DNA of 64,000 nucleotides from JAKACA01 sp050008715 (GTDB lineage Bacteria; Actinomycetota; Acidimicrobiia; Acidimicrobiales; Bog-793), in contig JBEKMC010000010.1 of the NCBI GenBank assembly GCA_050008715.1, positions 1 through 64,000 on the forward strand, in the 5' to 3' direction. Of this stretch, positions 50,640-60,188 are shown piece after piece (the first letter of the stretch is position 1; each line of letters opens with the position of its first letter). The notes under the pieces were generated by a model that was given only the letters and a program-made list of their open reading frames with translations, did not search any database and was not told the origin of the DNA. The position numbers were made by a program, and so were the translations under genes.

Positions 50640-52036
50640 CACCGCACCTCCTGCAGGCTCAGGACGTGCTCGACGATCTCGTCCTGCGACGGGAGGATTC
50701 CACCCATGCGGCGCACGTGGCTCATGGGCGGCGGCGCGTGGACGCCGGCGTGGCTGAGGGCAAGGCGAAGCTCGTCTTCCAGCTGGCCGCTGCTCGCCTC
50801 AACGATGACGAGGTGCCCCACTCGGTCGAGCAGGGTGAGGAGGGCATCGATCGGGAAGGGCCACAGCGTGATGGGGCGGAAGAGGCCCACCTTCACGCCC
50901 TTTTCCCGCAGATCTTTGATGGCGCCTTTCGCCAGCTGCGCCGGCGTGTTGCACGCCACGAGAACGACGTCTGCGTCCTCGCACCGGTAGATGTCGGCCC
51001 GCTGTTCCTGGCGCGTCATCTCCTCGTACTTCTCGTTGAGGTGGACGTTGTGCCGCTCGAGGTCGACTTCTGAGAGGTTGATCGAGCAGATCAGGTTGCC
51101 GCGGTGCGAGCGGTCGCCGAACACGGCCCACTCGGGGACCCCCGGCACGACCATCTCGCCTGGGAGCCGCACCTTCCCGGTCATCTGGCCGAGGTATCCG
51201 TCGCCCACGATGACGACGGGGTTGCGGTACTTGAAGGCGAGCTCGAAGGAGAGCATCGCCAGGTCCAGCATCTCCTGTGGCGTCGAGGGGGCCAGCACGA
51301 TGGCGTGGGTGTTGCCGTGGCCGAGTCCTCGGCAGACGAGTTTGATGTCCGCCTGCTCGGGACCGATGTTGCCGAGACCAGGGCCGCCACGCATGATGTT
51401 CACGAAGACGGCGGGAACCTCCGAGCCGATCATGTACGAGATGCCCTCGAGCATCAGGCTGAAGCCCGGCGAGCTCGTGAAGGTCATGCAGCGCTTCCCG
51501 GCGCCGCCGGCTCCGTACATCATGTTGACGGTCGCAACTTCGCTGACGGCCTGCACGAAGACGCCATCGAGCTGGGGCAGAACCTTCGCCATCAGCTCAG
51601 CCCCCTCCGTCGACGGGGTGATCGGATACCCGAAGACGTGACGGCAGCCGGCGAGGAGGGAGCCAACGGCCACGGCGTAGGTTCCTTTCACGACGAGGGG
51701 CTCGCGCATCGGCAACGGAAGCGTGCTGTCTGGCCAAGGTTCCGGCACGGGGGCATCGAACGGCCGCGGCCCGAAGAGTACGGCGGGATCCACCATCTCG
51801 AAACCCACCTCGTCACCTTGCGGCCGGAGGCCATAGGGCTCAGGACAGGCGTCGTAGCAAAGACCGCACCCGTTGCACTGGGTCAGGTCGAGAACGATCG
51901 GCACCAATCCCGTCTCCGGATTGATCTCCGTGCCGAGTGTGAAGCAGTTCTTGATGCATGAGCTGATGCAGCGCCCGCACCCCTTGCAGTACTCCGGTAT
52001 GACGAAGGGCCTGGGTCGTTCGGCCACTGTGGTCAT
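50639..52036 (-). CDS. 2-oxoacid:ferredoxin oxidoreductase, fused delta-alpha subunit
   Basis: 465 residues. The N-terminus is an 8Fe ferredoxin (CKGCGRCISSCIKNC and CNGCGLCYDACP). The alpha part follows from about 115 (GTYAVAVGSLLAGCRHVFGYPITPSTEGAE, VNIMRGGPGLGNIGPEQAD, GDGYLGQMTGKV). A fused delta-alpha arrangement with fused beta-gamma means that the four canonical subunits sit on two chains. The closest named relatives are the branched-chain (VorB-type) enzymes, but substrate choice is not visible. GAGGAG precedes the ATG. Confidence 0.93.
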   Translation of the reverse strand: MTTVAERPRPFVIPEYCKGCGRCISSCIKNCFTLGTEINPETGLVPIVLDLTQCNGCGLCYDACPEPYGLRPQGDEVGFEMVDPAVLFGPRPFDAPVPEPWPDSTLPLPMREPLVVKGTYAVAVGSLLAGCRHVFGYPITPSTEGAELMAKVLPQLDGVFVQAVSEVATVNMMYGAGGAGKRCMTFTSSPGFSLMLEGISYMIGSEVPAVFVNIMRGGPGLGNIGPEQADIKLVCRGLGHGNTHAIVLAPSTPQEMLDLAMLSFELAFKYRNPVVIVGDGYLGQMTGKVRLPGEMVVPGVPEWAVFGDRSHRGNLICSINLSEVDLERHNVHLNEKYEEMTRQEQRADIYRCEDADVVLVACNTPAQLAKGAIKDLREKGVKVGLFRPITLWPFPIDALLTLLDRVGHLVIVEASSGQLEDELRLALSHAGVHAPPPMSHVRRMGGILPSQDEIVEHVLSLQEVR

Positions 52037-52305
52037 GGCGTCATCTCCTCGGGAAGCTCACGCCGTGAGGCACCGGTGCTGCCGGCGCCCTCGACTCCTG
52101 GCAAGAAGCTGCTCCCCCGATGGCCAACACCGGACGAGACACTCTCACCGAGTCCATCTTCAGCCGGCAGGCGTGACCCGGCTAGGGCCTTTCGGCCGGA
52201 AGCAGCCTCCTATCGGGTAGGAATTCGCAGCTAATGGAGCACCACGAGAGCTTCGAGTGACCTTCGACCCTACAAGTGAGCTCCCGGCTGCGGGAGACTG
52301 CAGAC

Positions 52306-54447
52306 GTGGCAGATCCGCGCGGGCAATCGGCAGCCGGCGCGCCAGACGCCCTGGACGCTTTCCTGCACCCTCACGCCATCGCCGTAGTGGGAGCGAGCAG
52401 CGATCCGAACACGATCGCCGGTCTCCTCTTCGCCAACCTCGTCGACAGCCGCTTCGGCGGGACCGTGCTGCCGGTGAACCGGAGGCATCCGGAGGTGCAG
52501 GGCGTTGCCGCCTACCCGGATCTGGCCTCCTGCCCGGTCGTCCCCGACCTCGTCATCGTCTGCGTGCCGGCGCCCGCGGTCGCCGGCGTGATCGCCCAAG
52601 CCGGCGATCTCGGTGTCACGGCGGTGTGCGTCATCTCAGCCGGGTTCGCGGAGACGGGACCAGAGGGGGCCAGCCTCGAGGCGGCCGTCAGGTCGGAGTC
52701 GGCAGCGAGCGGCGTGCGGCTCGTCGGCCCGAACTGCACCGGGATACTCAGTGGCACGGGCGAGGGGCGGTTCAACGCAACATTCAGCCGGGCCGTCCCA
52801 CCGGCAGGGCGGACGTCCCTCCTCAGCCAGTCAGGAGCCATCGGGCTGGCCGTGCTGGAGGCGGCGGAGGTGCGCGGCATTGGGATCGGCGGCTTCGTGT
52901 CGGTCGGCAACAGCGCCGACGTCGCCTGCAGCGACCTGATCCGGTACTGGGGGCATGACCCCGATACCGACCTCATCCTCCTGTACCTGGAGTCCATCCC
53001 CGACCCGCCCACGTTCATCCAGGTCGCCCGAGAGGTCGGCCGCCGTATCCCCATCGTGGCCGTGAAGGCGGGCCGCACCGAAGCCGGCTCCCGCGCGGCA
53101 ACGTCGCACACTGCCGCCCTCTCCGCCGGCGACGTCGCAGTGGACGCCTTGTTGCACCAAGCCGGCGTGATGCGGGCGCAGTCCATCGAAGAGATGCTCG
53201 ACCTTGCCACGCTCTTGAGCTCGCAGCGGCAGTTCGGGGGACGGCGCGTCGGCGTTGTCACCAACGGGGGCGGGCCGGGCATTCTCGCCGCCGACGCCTG
53301 TGAGTCCAACAGGCTCGTCGTGCCGGAGCTGAGCGAGATCACGGCGGGGCGCTTGCGGTCCTTGCTCCCGGCGGAGGCGAGCGTGTCCAACCCCGTGGAC
53401 ATGATCGCCAGTGCCACCGCTCAGCAATACGGTCAGGTAGTCCGCATCCTCGCGACGGCATCGGAGATCGACGCCCTCATCGTCATGTTCAACACGCCCC
53501 TCGTCACCCGCTCCTCCGAGGTGGCGAGCCAGCTCATCGCCGCCCGCCGCGAGCTCGGCAGTGAGCTACCGCTCATCACGGTCTTCATGAACAGGGAAGG
53601 CCCGCATCCGTCTCTCCTTCGGGCGGGCATCCCGTCCTTCGTGTTCCCCGAGAACGCCGCCCGCGCCCTCGGGCAGGCGGTCGCATGGGAGAGTCGACGA
53701 GGTCAGCCGGTCGGCACGGTCGTCCGTCCCGAGGTGGACGCCCGCCATGTGCGGGCGCTCGTGGACGCCGCCCGTGGCCGGGCCAATGAGGGCTGGCTGG
53801 CAGCGGCGGACTGCCAGGCACTGCTCGACGCCTACGGTATCGAGGTCGTCCACTCTCGCTACGTGCGAACACCCGACGAGGCGGAGGCCGCTCAGATCGA
53901 GCTCGCCGGCGCCGTGGTCGTCAAGATCGCCGCCGCCATCCACAAGAGTGACGTCGGTGGCATCCGACTCGGAGTGACGACACCGGCGGCGGCTGCCGAC
54001 GCCGTGCGGGCGATTCGCGCCGACCTCGAGTGGGCCGGGCTGGCCAGGCTTGCGGGCGAGTTTCTCGTGCAGGAGCAGATCGAGTCGGGCCAGGAGATGA
54101 TCGTGGGGCTCAACCACGATCCCTCCCTCGGGCCCCTCGTCGTCGTGGGTTTGGGCGGCACCCTCGCCGAGGTGCTGGGGGACGTCGCCGTCCGGGTCGC
54201 ACCCCTCACCGACGACGACATCGCCGACATGCTGCAGGCTCTGAAGTCGTATCGGCTGCTGACCGGGTTTCGGGGATCGCCGGTACTCGATGTCACCGCT
54301 CTGCGCTCCGTGATTCGCGGTGTCTCTGCGCTCGGTGACGACGTGCCGGAGATCGCCGAGATGGACCTCAACCCGGTCTTCATCCTCGAGAAGGGTGCCA
54401 TCGCCGCCGACGTGCGCATTCGCCTGTCTCAGCCCAGGAACGGCTGA
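52306..54447 (+). CDS. ADP-forming acyl-CoA synthetase (fused alpha-beta)
   Basis: 713 residues from GTG 52306, nine bases after GGGAG (GTG 52276 also in frame). A CoA-binding domain (IAVVGASSDPNTIAG) and ligase part (VGPNCTGILSG, LLSQSGAIGLAV) carry the phosphohistidine in SRAATSHTAALSAGD (about H269). The ATP-grasp half starts near 490 (DCQALLDAYGIEVV, VVKIAAAIHKSDVGGIRLGV, QEMIVGLNHDPSLGPLVVVGLGGTLAEVL). It converts acyl-CoA, ADP and phosphate to acid, CoA and ATP, or the reverse. It is divergent from the oxidoreductase and convergent with the aminotransferase, whose 3' end overlaps by 19 bases. Confidence 0.92.
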   Translation: MADPRGQSAAGAPDALDAFLHPHAIAVVGASSDPNTIAGLLFANLVDSRFGGTVLPVNRRHPEVQGVAAYPDLASCPVVPDLVIVCVPAPAVAGVIAQAGDLGVTAVCVISAGFAETGPEGASLEAAVRSESAASGVRLVGPNCTGILSGTGEGRFNATFSRAVPPAGRTSLLSQSGAIGLAVLEAAEVRGIGIGGFVSVGNSADVACSDLIRYWGHDPDTDLILLYLESIPDPPTFIQVAREVGRRIPIVAVKAGRTEAGSRAATSHTAALSAGDVAVDALLHQAGVMRAQSIEEMLDLATLLSSQRQFGGRRVGVVTNGGGPGILAADACESNRLVVPELSEITAGRLRSLLPAEASVSNPVDMIASATAQQYGQVVRILATASEIDALIVMFNTPLVTRSSEVASQLIAARRELGSELPLITVFMNREGPHPSLLRAGIPSFVFPENAARALGQAVAWESRRGQPVGTVVRPEVDARHVRALVDAARGRANEGWLAAADCQALLDAYGIEVVHSRYVRTPDEAEAAQIELAGAVVVKIAAAIHKSDVGGIRLGVTTPAAAADAVRAIRADLEWAGLARLAGEFLVQEQIESGQEMIVGLNHDPSLGPLVVVGLGGTLAEVLGDVAVRVAPLTDDDIADMLQALKSYRLLTGFRGSPVLDVTALRSVIRGVSALGDDVPEIAEMDLNPVFILEKGAIAADVRIRLSQPRNG

Positions 54448-55572
54448 GGCATCTCGGCGAGCGCTTCCTCGAGGACGCTGAGCGCCTCCGGCATGTTCGC
54501 CCTCCCGAACCCGAAGCGGACGTGAGCGGGTTCGTCGTAGACCGATCCCGGAAGGAGCAGGACGCCGGCGGCAGCGAGACGCTCACAGAGCTGGTCGACG
54601 TCGCCGAGCCCGCTCACGCGAGGAAAGCCGATGGGGCTGGCCACGGGCCGCACCCAATCGAAGACGTCCGGATGACGGCGTAAGAAACCGTCGAGCGCTC
54701 CCAGGTTCTGCTTGACGATCCCGCGGTTGCGGGCGAGCAGCTCTGGGCGGTGACGCAAGGCGAGAGCCGACAGCTGTTCGCTCGGGCCACTGGCACAGAT
54801 CGTCGTGTAGTGCTTCAAGTCGACCACCGCGCGTCGCAGCCTTTCGTCGTGCGTGGCGATCCACCCGATGCGAAGCCCAGGCAGGCCGTAGCTCTTCGAC
54901 ACGCTGCCGAGGGAGACCGCTCGCCCGTATCGATCGCACGCAGCTGGGAGCCGATCGTGCTCGTCATGCTCGAGCTCGCGGTAGACCTCGTCGCAAAAGA
55001 GCGTGACGCCGCCCTCCTGTGCGAGCTCGACCACGGCGTCGTAGGTGTCCCGCTCCATCAAGGTGCCCGTCGGGTTGTGCGGTTGGTTGAGGTACAAGAT
55101 GCCAGTGCCTGGTCGCAGCAGTCGGCCGAGCCCGTCGAGGTCGTGCGCCCAGCCGTCCTCGTAGCGCCGCCGCCACTGACTCACCTCGGCGCCCGTGCTG
55201 CGGGCGAGCTGCAGGGCGGACTCGTAACACGGCGACTCCACGACGGCGTGGTCGCCGGGACCGAGAAGGGCGTGATACACGAGGAAGATCGCCTCCTCGG
55301 CGCAGCTCGTCACGACCACCTCGTCGGCTTGAACCGTCTCGTAGACGGCCGAGATCGCCTCTCGCAGCTCGAGCGAGCCGGACGACTCGGTGTAGCCGCA
55401 GCGCATCTCCAGCAGCTGGTCGCGGGCGCCGGGCTCGAGGCTCAGCAACTCACCGACGGTCCGCGACTCGCAGTCGCTGCTCGACAGCATGTAGCGGGTC
55501 GTGAAGCATGTAGCGGGTCGTGAATTCGTAGCGCTCGTAGTACTTCTCGATGCGGAACGGAGTGACCTCCAC
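54429..55572 (-). pseudogene. Class I/II aminotransferase broken by a 19 bp duplication
   Basis: The main frame (54429-55490, 353 codons) has PLP aminotransferase blocks: YTESSGSLELREAIS, SPCYESALQLARSTGAEV, NQPHNPTGTLMERDTYD, FCDEVYRELE, SLGSVSKSYGLPGLRIGWI (PLP lysine). The N-terminus lies in another frame: GTG 55572 with a good AAGGGAG site gives VEVTPFRIEKYYERYEFTTRYM. A tandem 19 bp copy at 55505-55523 shifts the frame; without it the reading continues as EFTTRYMLSSSDCESR. An internal ATG at 55490 could still make a product lacking about 28 residues. Confidence 0.82.
55486..55523. repeat. 19 bp tandem duplication
   Basis: AGCATGTAGCGGGTCGTGA at 55486-55504 is repeated exactly at 55505-55523. 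19 is not a multiple of three, so it frameshifts the aminotransferase. The exact identity suggests a recent event. Confidence 0.97.
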
Positions 55573-55716
55573 AGCAGCTCCCTTCTGTGACTCGTGAGCG
55601 TAGGTCAGCGACGAAGAAACCCTCCCGCTGCTCACACCGGGGCGGGAGACTTCTCGAGGAGCGAATCCGGTCGTTGATCGGGCCGCGGAGGCACCGTGGC
55701 AAGCATCGAGCGGCGC

Positions 55717-56064
55717 TCAACAGACGTTGAGCTGGGCGCTCCAACCCTGACTCGCCGTGTAGTGCGCTGCGAAGAGGAGGCCGTGGGTGCCGCCCACGCT
55801 GCCGTCCCACGCGTTGCCCCCCGGATACAGCGGGGAGACGTAGTGCCAGCTGATCGGCAGTCGGGCTGTGATGCGGGGTGCCGCCGCAGCTCATGCACCC
55901 CCAGCTGGCCTCGAGCATATTCTGCAGCCACACGGAAAGATCGGCGGCGGTCGTCGAGGTGGGCGACGCGATCGTGGTCGAAGTCGCCGTCGTGCTGCTA
56001 CAGGCGGCAGCCGTCAGGGCCAGAGCAGCCAGCCCGACTCCGATCAGCCCGTGAACAAGACCAT
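55717..56064 (-). pseudogene. Decayed lipoprotein gene (two frameshifts)
   Basis: A good AAGGGG site precedes ATG 56064, but that frame stops after six codons. The next frame has a lipoprotein signal (GLIGVGLAALALTAAACSS), a Thr/Ser linker and DLSVWLQNMLEASWGCMSCG. Near 55885 the sense switches frame again to PRITARLPISWHYVSPLYPG, WDGSVGGTHGLLFAAHYTAS and LNVC then TGA at 55717. One-base losses or gains in G-runs would explain both. It could instead be sequencing error. Confidence 0.5.
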
Positions 56065-56587
56065 CCCCCTTCGTTGTCGCGTGCCTGACCCGTGGCCACC
56101 TTCGGCGGCGGTGCGTGCACGACGACAGAGATCGAGGGTTACGCTTCCGCGTTCCATCTTGGTGTTGCCCCAGACCCCGGCACTCCGCGCCAGCTTCGCG
56201 AGGAGACGTCGAAACTATGGGTCACGAGCCACGAGGCTTACGTTCGGCTGAGCCGTGAACCGGCCGGTGGCTGTGCGACTCGGCGTCCCCGAGGCAACGG
56301 CGACGAACAGCATCCTCTCCGGGCTGATCCGCCTGGGTAGAGCGTCCGCGTGATGAACACCTTCCGTCGACTCTCGGTTCGACAGGCCGTCAACAGCCGA
56401 CGCGCCCCGCGTCGCCGGGTGCTCCGCCCACGGAATGGATTGATACCGCGCGTGCTCCGGAGGCTTCATCTCCTGAGTTGAGGCTGAGGCACGGCGCCAG
56501 CCTGCGATCCGGGACACGGCTCGGAGTCGACAAGACGGCAACGGCGCTGGTTGAGCGAAGGACGGCACGGAGACATAGGGTCCGACG
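56065..56587. other. Gap without a supported gene
   Basis: 523 bases between the decayed lipoprotein and the DoxX-like gene. Frames of 40-82 codons occur (for example from ATG 56092) but have no conserved motif. The composition resembles nearby genes and no RNA gene is evident. It may be more relic sequence. Confidence 0.5.
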
Positions 56588-56986
56588 ATGGACTTCATGC
56601 GCCCCGTCTCGCCCCGAATGCTGGCGGCAGTGTTCATCCTCAGCGGGACGACGCACCTCGTACGGCCACAGGTGTTCGATGCCCTGATGCCTCGAGTTCT
56701 CCCGAAGGGCTCGCATCGCGGGCTCATCTATGCGAGCGGTGCTGCTGAGCTCGCGTGCGCGTTCGGCCTGCTTCTGCAGAGAAGATGGGCCGGATCGCTC
56801 AGCGTCCTCGTGCTGGCGGCGGTGTGGCCCGCCAACCTGCAGATGGCACTCGACGCCGGCACCGGCCGCCATCCCGGTCTCGCCGACAGCGGCATCGTCG
56901 CGTGGGGTCGCCTCCCTCTCCAGATCCCGATGCTGCAAGCCGCATGGAGGGCACGCTCGGTGAGTGCCTCGCCGATGCAGGGCTGA
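56588..56986 (+). CDS. DoxX-like small membrane protein
   Basis: 132 residues, four membrane helices. RMLAAVFILSGTTHLVRPQVFDALMP, LIYASGAAELACAFGLLL, VLAAVWPANLQMALD and WGRLPLQIPMLQAAW fit the DoxX/DoxD-like family. These proteins are linked with redox or thiol stress in some species; the role here is not known. Confidence 0.82.
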   Translation: MDFMRPVSPRMLAAVFILSGTTHLVRPQVFDALMPRVLPKGSHRGLIYASGAAELACAFGLLLQRRWAGSLSVLVLAAVWPANLQMALDAGTGRHPGLADSGIVAWGRLPLQIPMLQAAWRARSVSASPMQG

Positions 56987-57040
56987 CTGGTACGGTGCGC
57001 CGGGCCATCAGTGACACACCCCCGGGCTACCCTCGCGCCC

Positions 57041-58612
57041 ATGGCGTCGTCGAGGGCTTCTGAGGCCTTGCAGTTCGACTTTGCGTCGCCGGACGCGGAC
57101 GCCGTCGAGCGGGGCAGGGAGGTCGAGGACCGGTCGCCCACCTCGAAGGAGCCCGAGTCCAGCCATAGCCTGGAACCACCCGGCCGCCACCCGGAACCCG
57201 GCCTCGACGTGGAGGCCGGCGTGCGTCGGTGGGGTCACGAGACTGAACCGGAATGGCACGGTGACGAGCTCGACACGCTCGAAGCCGGGTCGAGCGCGGA
57301 TTCGGCGCTCACGGTGGCAGAATTCTACGACCGCGTGAAGTCGGCCCTCAGGATGGAGTTCCCGACTGAGGTCTGGGTGACGGGCGAGATCCGCAAGGTC
57401 TCCGTGAGCAAGGGCAACCGGTACCTCGAGCTCGCCGACCACGGTGCTCCCAACGGCCGGGGCAGCACGGCGATGCTGGATGTCGCCTGCTGGTCGCGCG
57501 ACTGGCCGCTGATCGGTGCCGAGCTGAAATCGGTCGGCCTCGAGTTGACCGCCGGTCTCGTGGTGCGAATCCGCGGCAGGGTCGGTGTCTGGGACGGCGC
57601 CGCCAAGCTGCGTTTCTCCATGACCGACCTCGACGTGGCAGCGTTGCTCGGTGGCATCGCGGCGGCTCGGCGCAAGCTGCTGCTGGCGCTCGAAGCCGAG
57701 GGCCTGCTCGGGGCAAATCGCCGGCTCGCCGTGCCGCTCGTCCCGATGAGGATCGGTCTCGTCACAAGTGCGGGCTCCGAGGCCTACCGGGACTTCACGG
57801 GGCAGCTGAAGCGCTCTGCCTACCGCTTCGACATTCGCCTCGAGGCGTCGGCCGTGCAGGGACCCGAGGCGCCTCAGCAGATCGCCGCCGCAATCCGCAG
57901 GCTCCACGACTTCAGGCCGGACGTGATCGTGCTCGTCCGCGGCGGCGGTGGCCGCGGAGACCTCGCGGCCTTCGACAGCGAGCACGTCGCCCGGGCGATC
58001 GCGAGCTCGCGCCATCCCGTCTGGACGGGTATCGGCCACACGGGCGACCGGTCGGTGGCCGACGAGGTCTGCCAGCGGGCGCTCATCACCCCGTCGGGCT
58101 GCGGCGAGGCCATCGTCACGGCAGTCACGGCCTACTTGGAGGGGATCGGGGACTCGGCCCAGGCGATTGCGAGCCGCGGCCGGGCTGCCATCGACAGAGC
58201 AGATGCCCGCGTCGCCGACACCAGGATCCGCCTCGCTGGGGCCGCCCGCCACGAGCTCTCCCAGGCAAACGCCTCGCTCGTGCTCTCGAGCAACCGCGCC
58301 GTGCACGCCGCCGTCGTCAGCCTCGAGCGCAATCGCGCCGCCGTTGGGACCCAGGCGCAGCACCTCGCCCACGTCGCCGGTCATCTGCTGCAGAGCGAGG
58401 AGCAGCGCGTCACGAACCTGCGAGGCATGCTGGCGGCCTTCGACCCGCGGCGGCAGCTCGCCCGAGGCTGGTCGCTCACGAAGACGACCGACGGCCGAGT
58501 GCTCCGCTCCGTCGCCGAGCTGGCCCTTGCCGACAGGATCGTCACGACGTTCGCCGACGGCAACGTGACCTCGAACGTGGAGCACATCTCGAGAATCGAG
58601 GAGACGCAGTGA
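57041..58612 (+). CDS. xseA: Exodeoxyribonuclease VII large subunit
   Basis: 523 residues from ATG 57041 (GTG 57011 possible). About 90 unconserved acidic residues precede the OB fold (LTVAEFYDRVKSALRMEFPTEVWVTGEI). The catalytic domain carries GLVTSAGSEAYRDF, VLVRGGGGRGDLAAFDSEHVARAIASSRHPVWTGIGHTGDRSVADEV. A long coiled coil follows to the C-terminus. It degrades single-stranded DNA with XseB. The N-terminal extension is absent from the E. coli protein. Confidence 0.93.
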   Translation: MASSRASEALQFDFASPDADAVERGREVEDRSPTSKEPESSHSLEPPGRHPEPGLDVEAGVRRWGHETEPEWHGDELDTLEAGSSADSALTVAEFYDRVKSALRMEFPTEVWVTGEIRKVSVSKGNRYLELADHGAPNGRGSTAMLDVACWSRDWPLIGAELKSVGLELTAGLVVRIRGRVGVWDGAAKLRFSMTDLDVAALLGGIAAARRKLLLALEAEGLLGANRRLAVPLVPMRIGLVTSAGSEAYRDFTGQLKRSAYRFDIRLEASAVQGPEAPQQIAAAIRRLHDFRPDVIVLVRGGGGRGDLAAFDSEHVARAIASSRHPVWTGIGHTGDRSVADEVCQRALITPSGCGEAIVTAVTAYLEGIGDSAQAIASRGRAAIDRADARVADTRIRLAGAARHELSQANASLVLSSNRAVHAAVVSLERNRAAVGTQAQHLAHVAGHLLQSEEQRVTNLRGMLAAFDPRRQLARGWSLTKTTDGRVLRSVAELALADRIVTTFADGNVTSNVEHISRIEETQ

Positions 58613-58926
58613 CAGATACGGACAGCCCCGGTTTGACGGCAGCGAGCCGTCCTGCGGCGGTCGCGGCGCCCGAGCCGGCGGCAATGCCGGTAGAGGGGCT
58701 TGGATACTCCGAAGCCGCCGCCGAGCTGGACCGGATCATCGCGGAGTTGGACCGCGGCGTCATCGACGTCGACGTGCTCGAGGTCCGGCTCCGCCGGGCG
58801 GTCGAGATCGTCGAGGAGCTCGACCGGCGCATCCGGGGCGCACGCGAGCGTGTGAACGCCATCCTGCCTCGGCTGGAGTCCGCCGGCCGTGGCGAGGCTG
58901 ACATCGACGGCCCAGCTACGGTGTGA
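58609..58926 (+). CDS. xseB: Exodeoxyribonuclease VII small subunit
   Basis: 105 residues from GTG 58609, overlapping xseA (GTGA). GYSEAAAELDRIIAELDRGVIDVDVLEVRLRRAVEIVEELDRRIRGARERV is the whole XseB domain; about 30 residues before and 18 after are extra. Several small subunits coat the XseA stalk. Confidence 0.92.
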   Translation: MTDTDSPGLTAASRPAAVAAPEPAAMPVEGLGYSEAAAELDRIIAELDRGVIDVDVLEVRLRRAVEIVEELDRRIRGARERVNAILPRLESAGRGEADIDGPATV

Positions 58927-58930
58927 CGCC

Positions 58931-59818
58931 ATGGCAGACAGGATCGAGCACATCGGAGTGGTCGGATCCGGCCTGATGGGCTCGGGCATCACAGAGGTGT
59001 GTGCTCGGGCCGGGCTGGACGTGATCGTCGTGGAGACCGACGCCACGACAGCCGAGCGGGGTCAGGAGCGGCTGCAGAAGTCGTTGCAGACCGGCGCGCG
59101 GCGGGGAAAAATCACCGAGGAACAGGCAGAAGCGGCATTCGCGAGGGTTCGCTATGCCACGAGCCTTGACGAGCTCGCCGATCGGGAGCTCGTCGTCGAG
59201 GCGGTCACCGAGGACGCCGCCGCCAAGGTGAAGGTCTTCCGGACGCTTGACAGGGTGGTCGCCTCCGAGCAGGCCATCCTCGCCTCCAACACGTCCTCCA
59301 TACCGATCATGAAGCTCGCCACGGTCACGAGCCGGCCCGAGCAGGTGCTCGGCCTGCACTTCTTCAACCCCGTACCGGTGCTACGCCTCGTCGAGCTCGT
59401 CACGTCGCTCATGACGAGCGACGTCGTCGTCGACCGGGCGACGGAGTTCGTCACCGGTCCCCTCGAAAAGCGCGTGATCCGTTCGCAGGACCGAGCCGGG
59501 TTCGTCGTGAACTCGCTGTTGATCCCGTACCTGTTGTCGGCGGTGCGCATGCTCGAGTCGGGTTTCGCCACTCGTGACGACATCGACGCCGGGATGATCG
59601 AGGGCTGCGCCCACCCGATGGGGCCGCTGGCGCTCAGTGACCTCATCGGGCTCGACACGATGCAGGCGGTGGCGGAGTCGCTCTACGACGAGTTCAAGGA
59701 GCCCCTCTACGCGCCGCCGCCACTGTTGCTGCGGATGGTGGAGGCGGGGTTGATGGGTCGCAAGAGCGGGCGCGGTTTCTACGAGTACGGCCGGCAGACC
59801 GCGCAGGCCCCCGCTTGA
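58931..59818 (+). CDS. 3-hydroxyacyl-CoA (hydroxybutyryl-CoA) dehydrogenase
   Basis: 295 residues from ATG 58931. NAD-binding GVVGSGLMGSGI, ASNTSSIPI, GLHFFNPVPVLRLVELV with catalytic histidine, and RAGFVVNSLLIPYL then HPMGPLALSDLIGLD are standard for the 282-295-residue single-function enzymes. It oxidises 3-hydroxybutyryl-CoA with NAD(P). The next gene overlaps its stop (TTGA). Confidence 0.94.
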   Translation: MADRIEHIGVVGSGLMGSGITEVCARAGLDVIVVETDATTAERGQERLQKSLQTGARRGKITEEQAEAAFARVRYATSLDELADRELVVEAVTEDAAAKVKVFRTLDRVVASEQAILASNTSSIPIMKLATVTSRPEQVLGLHFFNPVPVLRLVELVTSLMTSDVVVDRATEFVTGPLEKRVIRSQDRAGFVVNSLLIPYLLSAVRMLESGFATRDDIDAGMIEGCAHPMGPLALSDLIGLDTMQAVAESLYDEFKEPLYAPPPLLLRMVEAGLMGRKSGRGFYEYGRQTAQAPA

Positions 59819-60180
59819 GCAGCGCTTCAGGTTACGAGCGGGAGACCGACGATCGACCCTGGGGCAGCTACGTGGTGCTCGACGAGGGCGCCCACTACAA
59901 GGTCAAGCGAATCGTCGTACGTGCCGGCAAGCGACTCAGCCTCCAGATCCACAAGAAACGGTCGGAGCACTGGTTCGTCGTCGAGGGCTCGGGACGGGTG
60001 ACCGTCGGTGAGGGCTTCGTCGATGTGACCGTCGGCGACGCCGTGGATCTCCCGGTTGGCACGGCTCACCGGGTCGAGAACACTGGTGACGTCGATCTGG
60101 TCTTCATCGAGGTGCAGCACGGGGAGTCCTTCGCAGAGGACGACATCGTGCGCCTCGAGGACGACTTCGGGCGAACGTAG
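59815..60180 (+). CDS. Mannose-6-phosphate isomerase-type cupin
   Basis: 121 residues from TTG 59815. Single cupin: RPWGSYVVLDEG, KRLSLQIHKKRSEHWFVVEGSGRVTVG (metal histidines and glutamate) and VGTAHRVENTGDVDLVFIEVQHG match the isomerase domain of type II phosphomannose isomerases/guanylyltransferases, here standing alone. Isomerase activity is possible but unproven. Confidence 0.88.
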   Translation: MSSASGYERETDDRPWGSYVVLDEGAHYKVKRIVVRAGKRLSLQIHKKRSEHWFVVEGSGRVTVGEGFVDVTVGDAVDLPVGTAHRVENTGDVDLVFIEVQHGESFAEDDIVRLEDDFGRT

Positions 60181-60188
60181 TCGCCGGC

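Noticed and set aside
56092..56340. 82-codon forward frame
   Set aside because: Looks protein-like at first (EGYASAFHLGVAPDPGTPRQ) but has no ribosome site or known family; kept only as part of the relic gap.
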